DNA of 64,000 nucleotides from Symsagittifera roscoffensis (taxonomy: Eukaryota; Xenacoelomorpha; Acoela; Convolutidae), in the NCBI RefSeq assembly GCF_963678635.1, contig NC_087070.1:53108750-53172749 (forward strand), in the 5' to 3' direction. Made by a program: the position numbers and the translations under genes. This document shows positions 37,201 to 46,936 of the stretch, piece by piece. The notes below the pieces were generated by a model. It made no database searches. It was not told where the DNA came from and was given only the letters and a program-made list of their open reading frames with translations. Position 1 is the first letter of the stretch. Each line of letters opens with the position of its first letter.

Positions 37201-40200
37201 ACCAAACTGATGGAAAAAATATCTTATCGGAACTTTACTCAAACATACAATAGGCACTTCATTGTAATTGTATCAATCATCACGTTATCAAAGGATTCAA
37301 TCATGAAAAACTATAACTCAGACTTCACAGCACACCAAGCAATGGCTTTTATCTTACCCATAGGAACGCTTCGCATATCTTGCATTTCCAGACGCAAAAT
37401 CTGGTATGAAAAAAAAAATTAAATCACGTGCACCACAAGCTGGTATTCTCCCGAACACACTCTTCAACTTATATATGAGCTCGATACCTAATCAGATAAT
37501 CACTAATGCTAATGACATAGCAATCCTACCATCCGGTCTACATAAAATTCAGTTGCAAACACAAATTAGCTCTTACCTCAATCAACTGAAAGATTGGCTG
37601 AAAAACAGGCAATTAAATGAAAACAAATCTGTGTCAACTCATTTTACTTGTTTGCCTGCCGAATAAAATTACTAAACTGAAGTCGATATTGGAGGATCTG
37701 ACCTAAAACATCAAAAACTCAAAATATCTCGGTGTCCCTCAGATAACATGTTCATATTTGAAACAATAACTCTTGATTTTTCCGCACGGGTTCAAGTGAG
37801 AAGTATTTTCTCAAAAAAGTTGCTGGAACCAACTAGTAACCAAAATGAAACACTAGAAATCAGTTATCGAGCAAACAGCGATAGCGAGATGAACTACTCC
37901 GCTCCTATTTGGTGTACACGTTTAAGCAACTTTTCCTGCTCGAAAGCATAATGAGATGCTTGTCAAACAATTCGTCTTCGGACGCCTTCTTCCCGAGCGT
38001 GCAGATCATAAAATTTTACAACTAAACCTCATACGCATACTGGAAGCAACAGTGAAAAAAATACGAGCAAAGAAATGCTGAACTCCTGCCAACTGATTCA
38101 GTTCTAAACCTAAATCAAAACAGAATAAGCCTCAATCACATGCATACAAAAACTGTTAGAGAACATTGAGAAGCACCATAGTTAACTTCTGGGAATGGCC
38201 AATCGTGGAGAGAAACTCGCAGAAAACAAACTCTCGCATAAAGCTAGGTGCCCACTAGCAAAGCTCCGCTTGCTGGTGGGCAAAGCTCCGCTTGTGTCCA
38301 AAAAAGCACTGTTAACAATATAGGTCCACACGAATCGCATCATTTATTCAACCACTCAAGCAGACTGATCCCTTTCGTAAAACTGAACAACTTCAACTTG
38401 TATATAACGTAGGAGCGGTAGAGCTACACCACCTTAAAAGACATAATTAGCGCGAGGGAGGGAGCTGATCTCAAAAAATTACAAAATGCGATCACTATTC
38501 AGTGTTTGAACAACGTTTGAGTACACCACTCTGTGGCATGGCCTATCTATTCCATCATGAGTCAATATCATTGCAATAAACACGAGTCAAAACTACCAAA
38601 CCCAAACGAGAAAAAGATAGCCGGTTGCTGTGCAAGTAACACAAAAACACAAAAAGTACCGACCACATTAAAAAAAACTACAAAAAATTTGTTCAAATTT
38701 CTAAGTTTTTCAAATAAGTGTCGTTTCTAGAGCGTGGTTTGATGACAGAACTATACATACGCGTACACACACCGTGATTTAAGTGATTTTGTTGACCAAG
38801 CTGTTAATCTGACAAAAATAAATGTTTCTATTGAATAACGCATGGAAATCATAAGAAAAATAAAGACCAGCCCTTTGCAAACAACTTGGAGTGAAATCAG
38901 GCAAATCGTTCTAAAAATAAAATATTTTTTCAAAGAAATAGCAAAAGACACTTCTTTTTCCTTAAATTCTTTTGACAAATCTGACAAAAATTAATGTTGT
39001 TATTGGATAACGCATGAAAATTGCAGGCGTAAAAAAATCGAAATAAAACAAAGAATAGCCCTTTGCAAACAGCTTAGAATGAAATCGGGCAAACGGTTTA
39101 AAAAAATCAAATACTTTTTCAAAGAAATAGCAAAAGAAACTTCTTTTTCATAAAAAATTTTTGAACTCATCCTTAAAGTTGGATATCTTTATTGATGCTA
39201 GGTAAAAACAAGCTACGCAACCGGTAATGTTACGGCAAAAGAAGAAATTAGTCGAACAAATCTGTATAAAATACTGATTATTTCACCAATGGAAATAATT
39301 ATTTTCCGATATATTTGTCAAATTTTGTACCACTACACCGCACAGATGAAAACCATTCAATAGCAGAGAAGCAAAACGTAGCTTCGTATCGCTTCCGACA
39401 CAATGCAAGTTAGCGCTTAGTGAATGAGACGTTAATACCATCGAAAAAAAAAACAAATTGAAAAATGAAATTCATTTCAGAAAAAAGTCGCAAAACACAA
39501 CCACCAGAAACAAAGAAGCTTTTATACTTTAACGAGCTGCTACTTGAAGCCGATAACAAAGGGAAAGACAGACATTAAGTCGAACACAAGGCCATTAATT
39601 GTTGTCATGAAAAAAATTTGAGCAATTAAATTTTAAAACTTTGAAATCTTGCAACACAAAGTACCTGAAATTTACGAAAAAATTAACTATTTTATGCTTA
39701 TGAAGCGACACAAAAGAAAATAATTAAGCCAATTAAACAAACGCTGAAACCAATAAGGCCGAATAAAAATTTAAAGTGGAAAAAAAAGCAAAAAGGAAAG
39801 CTAAGGAAAATATACAACGTCATGGCTAATATTTTTTTTAATTACAGGAAAAAATCAAATACAGTTGCATCTTCGATATTTAAAACTTATGTTCAGCTCT
39901 TTCTTTCTGTACTCGTCCTTCGTATTGATTGTCGGTGGTCTTTGAGCTATTTTTAGTGCTTCTAGAGTCAGCAAAATATTCTGGTTGGCGTGAGAGTTTA
40001 TAATTTTGGTTGATCCCAGAAACGCTACAGGTGATGAAATGGCTGCCAACAGGGCTGTTTTTCCGAGAATGTTCGCGTGCACGTGTCATCAAGTGTCTAG
40101 TCGTTTGACCGATGTATCCTGCGTTACACGCAGGACAGGTGATATTGTAGACTACGTTGCTGCGTCCCATTTTCGGTAGCTTGCATTTCAAAGAGGGAAG

Positions 40201-42133
40201 AAGTGTAGAAAGTTTCGACATTGTAAGGATAACAGTAAACGAAACATCTTTTTATACTCTAGTCAACTTCTTTATAAATTGGTCAGTAACAACGCCACGA
40301 TACTGCAGGCGGTAGAACAGTTTGCCTGTTTCACGGGTCTTGGTAACACCGGCCTTCTCGTTTTCCGACTTGTCCATTAAAAAATTATTGATTGCTTTTG
40401 CGAATAATCGGATTGTAAACTGCAAGTGGATATTGATTGCCCTCAAGAATGTTCTTCAACTTGTTCACACAATCATCAAAAAAAGTCCAGGTAGAGCAAC
40501 TCCGAAAAACTCGATGTACAAAACCAAAAACGACGGAGTTTTTGTACTTGCTCGTACTCACAGTGTGATAGTTGAGGCACAGGCCGGTGTCTGTCTTTTT
40601 CCGGAACCACTCAGTAGACAGAAAACTGTCCCTCCGTTCGATGAGAATATCAACTTCATTCTCAATCAACTTCATTCTCAGTTGTAAGCTTCAAGTTACC
40701 ATGTAAACCGTTGGCGCGAGTAAAAAGAACTGATATCTCTGACATTAGAATGTCGCCCATGTAGCGGAAAAAAAGGTCTGTTCTCACTCAAAATACTGTA
40801 AAACTTACTCATGAATATTTTGGCTAGAAAGGGTCTGAGAGGGGAGCCCACTGTAAGCTTGCCCCCAAAAACTTATCTGTTTGCATGAAGACACTTAAAA
40901 CGAAAAATATTTAATTAAGACGAACAAAATTCGGAGAAAACAATTTTCCCAAGAAAAACTATCACTGACACAATTTAAGTACCATCCAATTTATGCACTG
41001 ACACAAAATTAGTCACTGACACAAGTATCATTGACACAAGTATCACTGACACAAATTTAAGAACCATTCAATTTATATCAAATTAAATGAATTAAATGAA
41101 TATTGATAAACACAAAAGCGAAGCGGAGCTTTTCCCCTTGTTGCGGTAACAAAAACATAGCAAAACAGCATCTACAAAAATTTTGTGTAGACTGATATTT
41201 CTTTTGACCAAAACACCACTAGAAACAAAATCGTCGTGTAAAATGTGCTTTCAGAAATATTTATCGAGCTGAAACTAAATCGACAGAAGTAATGTTAAGG
41301 TTAATTCCCGAGAGCTTAAATCAAAACTGTTGTAATGACAAAGACCAATCCAATCGCAAGTGTTTAGAAACGAAAGTAATACATGGCATATATTTAAGAC
41401 CATTTAAAATTGATTGACAAAATCACATATTCAAATAGCTATGGAGACTCAAAAAAATAGTTAACGAAGAATTGTAAATTTCCACAAAAATCTTATGTTT
41501 GAAATGTTTGAATATGTTGCCTCACGCTACCCCAAATTCGAACCCCAAATTCTACTGCAAAAACCAAAAGTTATCACATCCTTGAAACAAATAGGGTAGC
41601 TTGTTCCTGTGCAAAAGGCAGGAAGGTTCCAATCAAAGTGATTTAAAAAGAAAGAAAACTATTTCCTTCTTTTCTGAATTCGTGTCGTTTTTTGCGAGTG
41701 TATATAAAAAGGAGAGGGACAAAAACGACGCCTGGAAAGATTTATCACGGCTTCAGTAGACTAAAATTTTAACGGCAATGTTCATACATCATACCGATGC
41801 GCAGCTTCGTACCACTTGCGATAGATCACAAACTTAACGAGGTTACCTTGAAAAATCGGTGAGCCAAAAAAAATCTTGAAAAACTTTGAAAACTCGGTGA
41901 GCCAAAAAAAACTTACCACGATAAATTTTGGAATTCAATTTTCAAGATTCGCACGTGATTCCCAGCACCCACGCTCATGAAACATTATTATCCACCTTCA
42001 AACAACACAATTTAAGCCTACTAAGTGGATATAATATAAGACGAAACTTCAAGCCGAATTAAAATGGAGCAAAAAAAAAACAATTACACAGAGGCAAAGC
42101 TTCGCTTCGCAAACACTAGCGAGAACACAACAA

Positions 42134-42165
<32 letters not shown>

Positions 42166-44801
42166 GATAGATTGTGTCCCATTGGCCGAGAGATCTTGGG
42201 GGAGGTCTCGGGTGGTTCCGCGACGTAGACGCTGGACACTTGAGAACCTGGACACGATGCTCTGTTTCGGACCACATACAAGAGACATCGCAGCCAAAGC
42301 TCAGAAGATTAATGCGTTACTTAAAGCTCTAGCAGGTACAGCATGGGGCAGTGACCGCGAAACCCTCATGACTCTGTACAAAGCTACCAGCAGATCTGTC
42401 ATCAACTACTGCTGTTCCACCTGGGCTCCCATCATCAAAGACTGCCACTGGAAACGACTACAACTGGCACAGAATAAAGCCTTACGTATCACAACAGGTT
42501 GCTACAACATGACGAACATAGACGACCTGCACAATGAAGCACGCGTTCTGCCCATTAAAGAACACACCCACATGCTCGCCAAACAGTACGCCATCACTTG
42601 CTACAACCCGAGGCACCCCCGTCACTCTCTGACCACAAGACCTCTCCCGCACCAACCTCAGATGAAACCTGACCTTTTTTTACAAATATGAAAACCAGCT
42701 ACCAAATCAAAGAATTGAACAAAAAGAAGCCAAAAGACTACAAAAAGTCCTACACACACAGATCGTCAACGAAGTCAGCAGCAGTCTCAAACCGAACCCT
42801 GTTTACGGAAGCGCACCTCCTGAAATACACGAAACAGAAAGTTCACTACCAAGGGTCTGCAGAACACGCCTGGCACATCTCAAACGGATACTGTCGTATT
42901 TTAAACTCTTATATGTCAAGAATAGACGAAAAAATTGAAGATGTCTGACCAAACTGCAATAATCACGGCCACACAACCCAGCACCTTTTCGATTGCGCGG
43001 CAAACCCCACTGATTTGACGGTTGATGCACTCTGGAAACAACCAGTGGAGGCGTCCACTTTTCTCAGACTGGAAGACGACACAGAGATATAGCGGCTACA
43101 AACAACAACAACAACAACAACAGAACACGACAAAAAGCAGCTCACTAAAGTGCAATAAGATAAGGTATAAATACGCCTCGAATAAGTAAAAATTCGGCTG
43201 GATCTGAGATTCGAATCTGCGACCTAGAGATGATAACAAAATTGAAACAAATGTTTTTTCCCAAAAGAAAAAAAGTTCCACTTTTTGGAATTGCTAATTC
43301 TTATTTTTCGATCTGGGAAAACGCTAGCTGAAGCTCCAAAACTTGATTAAGCTGACGAAAATTACTATTATAGCTGAATAAAAAGCTTTACTCGCCGCCT
43401 TCTTGACATTGATAAAAAAACAGTTTTTGAATTTTATTTAATAACGAATCGCGATCGTAAGGGCTTGGCCATGAAATGACACCCGAATCCATCTAACGTT
43501 TGTTTGGCACCTGATTTTCGTGCAACAATCAGTAAATTCAACTATTGTTTTATAATCAAAAAAACCTAGTACGCAATTAACAGCACGTGGTAATCGCAAT
43601 CGTAAATATGAGAATTGTTGGTCCCATCCGGGAGTCTGTACCTCGCTAATATCTCTTATCAGGTCTTTGAATGAATGTGTTTTGACTTGAAAAAAAAACA
43701 ATACATCAAAGTTGAACTTTCACGTGCGGTAAAAAATGAATTGATTGCTTTAAGGGATTGACAATTTCTACCAAGAATTCGACGAGGAAAACGAATTCTC
43801 CTACGCGCCTCTGCTCTATTTGCTTTCCATTCCCGATTTGACTAAGCGATGCAAAGTGGGAGCCGCTCTTGCATGCTTCGGATACAATAATATTCAAGAG
43901 CAAGTTCAGATCTCAAGATACAGGGCATTGCGCTTCAAGTACTTCAAACAAATGCTTGATTGCAAAGACTCGCCCTTAATTCAGTGTAACGCAGCTTTCC
44001 AGGTACTAAAGATTTGATAGGTTCGATATCTGCTGAGATTTTTTTTCCATTTTTAACAAAAAAAAATATTAATCCTATTAAGTCAGGTGGGGTTAATTAC
44101 GTCTGCGAAAGTCTTGATAGCGACCGAGAGGCTTAAATTTACTTTCTAAATCATGGCAGTTGTACATAAGAAGGATGTGTAGCCCTCTTATAACTGAATC
44201 TAGTTACTTTTACACACCTATGATACTCATTTTTGGGCTTAGGTTATAATTTTATCCAAAATTATCGAAGATGAAGACCCCGCAGTGTGTGCGGCTCAGG
44301 GAATCAAACGGATGATTTCAATTCTGGAATCGTCTCAAGACGTTCCCGTGCAAGTTGCAGCTTGTGAGTGTATCTGTAGACTAGCTAGATCATCTGATTC
44401 GGGCGTTGCCGATGCGATGATTGCCATTGATGTCGTGAAACACTTAGTTAATCTAGTCACCTTCTCCGACGACACCCATGTCAAGGGAACGGGCTCAATA
44501 GCTCTTGGATACTTAACCCTTCGATTTTCAGGATGGAGAAAACTCTTGGACTTGTGAGTGGCTTTGACTTCTGGAATAATTATAAGAAACCACGAATTAA
44601 TTTATAATGAGTGGCCAAATTTATTTTAGATGCAGGAAAAACGGATCTATTGTTGATATTATTCAACCATACTGTCAACATCCCTACAAAATATCGGCTA
44701 AATTTCTTCAGGAGTGGAAGCATTACCAGCAAGTATCCAAGTCAAGTTCAGGAGAGAAATCTAGTAAAACTGAAATACTGAAGCCTATTGCTATCATGTA
44801 A
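30778..44801 (+). CDS. Ankyrin/armadillo-repeat protein, ANKAR-like
   Basis: Recognised exons: 30778-31289, 31677-32402, 32720-32913, 33650-33818, 36155-about 36353, 36542-36624, 43755-44002, 44243-44553, 44630-44801; roughly 870 aa. The N-terminus has ankyrin repeats (AIHHAAFEGSKKQIEKIL, TPLLCGVLGNKPEVIRQLL, DGKGRNAVEIAIKEQNSEV). A helical domain and an acidic stretch follow (ETEEDENSEDENTSE, exon 2). Then come armadillo repeats (SCSSALWALAGDD, QIEAALTLSYISLG, VCAAQGIKRMISIL, VAACECICRLARS), with a polar C-terminus. That order is what ANKAR proteins show; their biochemical role is not established. All junctions agree in phase except 5/6, which lacks a GT donor. Exon 1 has two overlapping GTACGT donors; only the downstream one keeps frame. 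AATAAA lies at 44830-44835. ANKAR identity is by architecture, not by alignment. Confidence 0.72.
31677..32402 (+). CDS. ANKAR-like exon 2
   Basis: Codes RKLKTFLMKPHFENAEMLL, then GMVEFLLSLAK and LLPSLYHQLFEVLAKLS (armadillo-type helices), then an acidic low-complexity stretch and a Lys-rich helix. Acceptor AACTTCAG|G is the best frame-compatible site. Donor TGCGA|GTAAGT. Confidence 0.75.
32720..32913 (+). CDS. ANKAR-like exon 3
   Basis: Codes KNRENQTLIVSQGRITEALL and SCIDTLKLLVSQNPESQEIA, an armadillo repeat. Acceptor CGTTTTCAG|G, donor AATCAAG|GTGGGA. Confidence 0.8.
33650..33818 (+). CDS. ANKAR-like exon 4
   Basis: Codes LKKSRQNRVQLSCSSALWAL, then GDLIGIRLLLDYMS and NELLQLA, one armadillo repeat. 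Acceptor TTTCCACAG|TT, donor GGCCAG|GTTTGT. Confidence 0.82.
34576..34618 (+). repeat. Short direct repeat
   Basis: CGATTTTAACAGACACCTC is repeated twice in tandem, in ANKAR-like intron 4, just left of the MULE relic. Confidence 0.6.
34640..35400 (+). pseudogene. FLYWCH/MULE transposase relic in ANKAR-like intron 4
   Basis: First part: HLPGPADIEKRKFRKPL, then RTPSYSANQRTANRVIQ and RSGERFLHFDS, as in the region between FLYWCH zinc finger and MULE domain. After a gap of about 70 bp and a frameshift (35050 onward) comes IIDGTFSTAPSVFFQIYTIH, then IPIVYALLPGKKEESYIR. A TGA follows, then KLATIDFEKAIKKRLLP. The DGTF and IDFEKA aspartates match the first two catalytic acidic residues of MULE transposases. 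At least one frameshift and two stops make it dead. No FLYWCH finger is seen upstream. Confidence 0.78.
35640..35730 (-). repeat. tRNA-like SINE head
   Basis: Minus strand: GATGTTCAAATCTCGGGTCC is a B-box with a TpsiC-like arm, about 40 bp after GAGCTGTCCAGTCAG. Decayed; not a tRNA gene. Confidence 0.4.
36155..36353 (+). CDS. ANKAR-like exon 5 (3' end uncertain)
   Basis: Acceptor TTTATGTAG|T fits phase 2 and joins to SEGLALACEGPFGR, then GIIPLNRLFRNQDERIVIGG, an armadillo repeat. The coding sense continues to LDS. The next exon needs phase 2, and the only seamless join is at CTCCAG|ATCAC, which has no GT. The intron edges share the word CAGAT, so the exact boundary cannot be fixed. A missed mini-exon is possible. 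Confidence 0.65.
36542..36624 (+). CDS. ANKAR-like exon 6
   Basis: Codes FLLALMKHGKSEMVQIEAAL and TLSYISLG, a textbook armadillo helix pair. Acceptor CTTTCAG|A, donor CACTGG|GTTTGA. The next exon lies 7.1 kb away, beyond an intron packed with retroelements. Confidence 0.78.
36840..36920 (+). repeat. Short tandem repeat ACTTAAGGTAAT
   Basis: Three close copies of CTTAAGGTAAT, preceded by two copies of a GCGACNTGGNGACTTACTT-like word. Confidence 0.6.
37000..38200 (+). pseudogene. Jockey-like LINE fragment in ANKAR-like intron 6
   Basis: Frameshifted RT. GPDQIAPSTYLTSL (the usual GPDxI block) is followed by FGPLHY and PTTKLMEKI (RPISLLxxxxKLxEKI), then PQAGILPNTLFNLYMSSIP (motif B). ANDIAILPSG stands for the YADD motif and LNQLKDWLKNRQLNENKS is the post-palm block. 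The order and wording match the family at 42182-43122, which supplies the C-terminal half. Dead. Confidence 0.78.
38245..38300. repeat. Repeated GCAAAGCTCCGCTTG hairpin word
   Basis: Two copies of GCAAAGCTCCGCTTG 30 bp apart, embedded in CCCACTAGC / GCTGGTGGG inverse sequence. Resembles the SINE tail motif. Confidence 0.5.
38809..39167 (+). repeat. Tandem duplication, units of about 175 bp
   Basis: Units start CTGACAAAAAT at 38809 and 38982. They share TTGGATAACGCATG (or TTGAATAACGCATG), AGCCCTTTGCAAACA and TTTCAAAGAAATAGCAAAAG. Diverged by about a fifth. Non-coding. Confidence 0.7.
39363..39420. repeat. SINE-tail fragment
   Basis: CAGAGAAGCAAAACGTAGCTTCG and the adjoining CGCTTCCGACAC are a diverged copy of the SINE tail. 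Confidence 0.35.
39880..40905 (-). pseudogene. Penelope-like element fragment, copy C (ordinary family)
   Basis: Minus strand, from RT palm to endonuclease. It has KLTVGSPLRPFLAKIFM (motif B) and 20-odd residues later RYMGDIL (motif C, RYVDDIL with one catalytic Asp lost). Then come FLSTEWFRKKTDTGLCLNYH and STWTFFDDCVNKLKNILE (thumb). The GIY-YIG domain follows, with VVYNITCPACNAGYIGQTTR and REHSRKNSPVGSHF. The N-terminal RT motifs are missing, and frameshifts or stops occur at about 40680 and 40260. Motif B to C spacing is normal here, unlike copies A and B at 47-51 kb. Confidence 0.85.
40960..41100 (+). repeat. Short tandem repeats CACTGACACAA
   Basis: Four copies of (T)CACTGACACAA or TCATTGACACAA with 14-20 bp periods, flanked by ACCATCCAATTTAT / ACCATTCAATTTAT. 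Confidence 0.6.
41103..41155. repeat. SINE-tail fragment
   Basis: AAAGCGAAGCGGAGCTTTTCC and TGTTGCGGTAAC match the tail of the copy at 11813. Confidence 0.4.
42085..42165. repeat. SINE tail next to a (GA)n microsatellite
   Basis: ACAGAGGCAAAGCTTCGCTTCG and CACTAGCGAGAACACAA match the tail of the SINE at 21978. A (GA)n run of about 28 bp follows at 42134-42161. Confidence 0.6.
42182..43122 (+). pseudogene. Jockey-like LINE, 3' end with ACA-repeat tail
   Basis: C-terminal RT-associated region: TMLCFGPHTRDIAAKAQK, LLKALAGTAWGSDRETLM, YKATSRSVINYCCSTWAP, LQLAQNKALRITTGCYNM and LPIKEHTHMLAKQY, then a frameshift. Then ILNSYMSRIDEKIED, HTTQHLFDCAANPTDL and DALWKQPVEASTFLRLEDD to a stop at about 43091. 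An (ACA)n tail at 43101-43122 marks the true 3' end of the element. 5'-truncated at about 42182, as is usual for LINEs. Two or three frame breaks. Confidence 0.85.
43123..43754. other. Distal part of ANKAR-like intron 6
   Basis: Minus-strand GCAGATTCGAATCTCAG at about 43200-43230 is B-box-like and may be a SINE relic. Nothing else is recognised. Confidence 0.35.
43755..44002 (+). CDS. ANKAR-like exon 7
   Basis: Codes GIDNFYQEFDEENEFSYAPL, then DLTKRCKVGAALACFGYN and SPLIQCNAAFQ, armadillo repeats. Acceptor GCTTTAAG|GG is weak but phase-correct; donor TTTCCAG|GTACTA. Confidence 0.82.
44243..44553 (+). CDS. ANKAR-like exon 8
   Basis: Codes VIILSKIIEDEDPAVCAAQG, VPVQVAACECICRLARS and THVKGTGSIALGYL, three armadillo helices. 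Acceptor GGGCTTAG|GTT, donor GGACTT|GTGAGT. Confidence 0.85.
44630..44801 (+). CDS. ANKAR-like exon 9 (terminal)
   Basis: Codes CRKNGSIVDIIQPYC, KFLQEWKHYQQV and a Ser/Lys-rich tail to a TAA at 44799-44801. Acceptor TTATTTTAG|A. AATAAA at 44830. Confidence 0.82.
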
Positions 44802-44835
44802 AATGTAAATGAAATTTTAATTGCTATCAAATAAA

Positions 44836-45400
44836 ATGTATTTGAAAAAAAATCTTAATCCTCGCAATTTATTTTTCAATGAAATCATCAAACATCGTTT
44901 TCTATGCAAGTTTTATCCTTTTTAGAAATGCTGGACATTAGTGCAGTCAAAGATAAAGCTCGGCAAGGTTTTTTTTAAATGAGCAAAAACTGATAATCAG
45001 AAGTTGAGAAAGTTCCGGCACTAGAACCCCAAATTAGTGCCAACATTGTCGAAGTTTCAAAATCCTCTCTTTCGAAATTACGCAAATTTTTCATCCAAAC
45101 TCATTGAAAGAATCCTCTGTAATCAGTAAATGGTTTTTAAATTAGGGCCTCAAAACTTCAAATTCTAGCACTTTAATGAGCTTTGGTCGGTTTTGATTTC
45201 GAATTTTTTTTCTTTAAAACAAAAAATTGCATGTGACTTCATCTGATCTCAAAAATGATCACTGCAGCTCCAAATTTTGAGGACATCATAATTAGAGTTT
45301 TTAAAACAAAACACAAAAGGAAGTCTAAAAATACCCGCGCTTTACTGAGGAACAATGTCGATCGAGTGTATTTTTTTTCAAAAGAAACAGTCCGTATAAA
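44836..45400. other. Downstream of ANKAR-like gene
   Basis: AT-rich, no feature recognised before the ribozyme-like array. Confidence 0.35.
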
Positions 45401-45420
45401 GAATTTTAAAATCCTAATTT

Positions 45421-46267
45421 AAACGTTTTCGCACATTTTGTACATCATCAGGATTGAAAGTTTCTTTACAATACTTACAAAACGATCAAAGATCTGAAAA
45501 AATGAGATCAAAGATCTCAAATTTAACCAACTGTAATTACATAATAAATTACGTAACATTTTGAGAATGCGTTAAAATTGTAATCTCTAACAAACGTTTT
45601 CACACCTTTTTGTGCATCTTCAGGTTTTAAAAATTCTAAACTATCTGTACAGAATGATCAAAGATCATAAAAAAGGTCATACACATCATTATTTTAAAAT
45701 TTTAAATACTCAACCAATCAAAACTTTACAAATATTTCGAAAATGCGTTAAAATTGTGAATTCAAACAAACGTTTTCGCACATTTTTGTGCATCTTCAGT
45801 ACAATGTTTTGATTACAAATATTACTGAAATTATGTAACAAAATTTTAAATCTAAATATTTTAAGAATGCGTTAAAATTGTAAATTCAAACAAACGTTTT
45901 CGCACACTTTAGTGCATCTTCAGGTTTTAAAAATTCTAAACTATCTGTACAAAATGATCAAAGATCATAAAAAGTGTCATACACATCATTATTTCAAAAT
46001 TTAAAATATTCAACCAGTCAAACTTTACAAATATTACTGAAATTATGTAACAACCATTATGTAACAATTTCAAACAATTTAAACTTTTTCGCACATTTTG
46101 TGCATCATCAGGATTGAAAGTTTTTTTACATTATTTACAAAAAGATCAAAAATCTGAAAAAAATGAGATCAAACAGTAATTACATAACAAATTACGTAAC
46201 ATTTCGAGAATGCGTTCAAATTGTAAACTCAAACAAACCTTTTCGCACATTTTTGTGCATCTTCAGG
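45421..46267 (-). ncRNA. Tandem array of six hammerhead-ribozyme-like motifs
   Basis: On the minus strand each motif reads CTGAAGA or CTGATGA, a short hairpin GCAC...GTGC, then GAAA, then ACGT and TT. These are the invariant hammerhead core (CUGANGA, GAAA) with stem II between. In the best copy (45892-45923) AAAC before the core pairs with GTTT after the predicted cleavage site (stem I), and ACGT is self-complementary, as in dimeric minimal type I hammerheads. Motifs lie at 45421, 45592, 45768, 45892, 46081 and 46235 (124-189 bp apart). The units around them share CTAAACTATCTGTACA, GATCAAAGATCATAAAAA and CATACACATCATTATTT. Hammerheads are known in Penelope-like elements and animal retrozymes. 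The array lies 3' of PLE copy A, in sense. Several copies have lost stem I or the ACGT palindrome. Confidence 0.62.
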
Positions 46268-46555
46268 TTTCAAAAATTCTGAACTATCTGTACAAAAGGA
46301 TCAAAGATCATAAAAAGTGTCTTACACATCATCATTTCAAAATTATAAAAATTCAACCAATCAAAACTTTACAAATATTACTGAAATTATGTAGTAAGTA
46401 TTATGTAACGATTTCAAACCATTTGACACAAATTTCTGAGGGTTTCCATCCTTTTTGTTTTTACAATTTCCTTTTGTTGCTAATGTTCATGCTAACATGT
46501 AAGTTATTTCAAAATTTTTCGTTTTAGTCACAACTTTTCGATTCTGGAACCAGGG
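46268..46555 (-). repeat. 3' flank repeat shared by Penelope-like copies
   Basis: The stretch 46425-46555 (TTTGTTTTTACAATTTC, TGCTAACATG, TTTCGATTCTGGAAC) recurs at 49715-49846 in the same orientation, and loosely at 52110-52200. It therefore belongs to the 3' region of this Penelope-like family. Confidence 0.6.
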
Positions 46556-46936
46556 ATTGCAATATATTGAATGATCAGATATTGAATATTGAGACGATGT
46601 CAATATTAAATTTTTAATATTGAGATATTGAAGGCTAGATATTGATATTGATATTGAATTTTTTGTAGATATTGAGAAAAACGGATTTTGTATCAATGCT
46701 TGAAACGTGACGTTTTAACACATTCACATAAAACAAATGGTGATAAAAAGTTTCTGAAATGTGGAAGAGCCTCTCTCAAGCATTAAAATTAAACAAATTA
46801 AACAAAAAACAATTACATTGCAAAAAAACTAAACAAATTTAATTATATATTTCGAAATTCAATATTGAATTTGGTCTCTGGTATCTTAAAATAGTGATAA
46901 TAGCCATAGTGTCAGCTCCCTTCTTCTTAACACGTC
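46556..46936. repeat. ATATTGA-rich low-complexity stretch
   Basis: Many copies of GATATTGA, AATATTGA and TTCAATATTGAA words between 46557 and 46880. It separates the copy A stop from the family's 3' flank and is absent from copy B. Confidence 0.5.
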
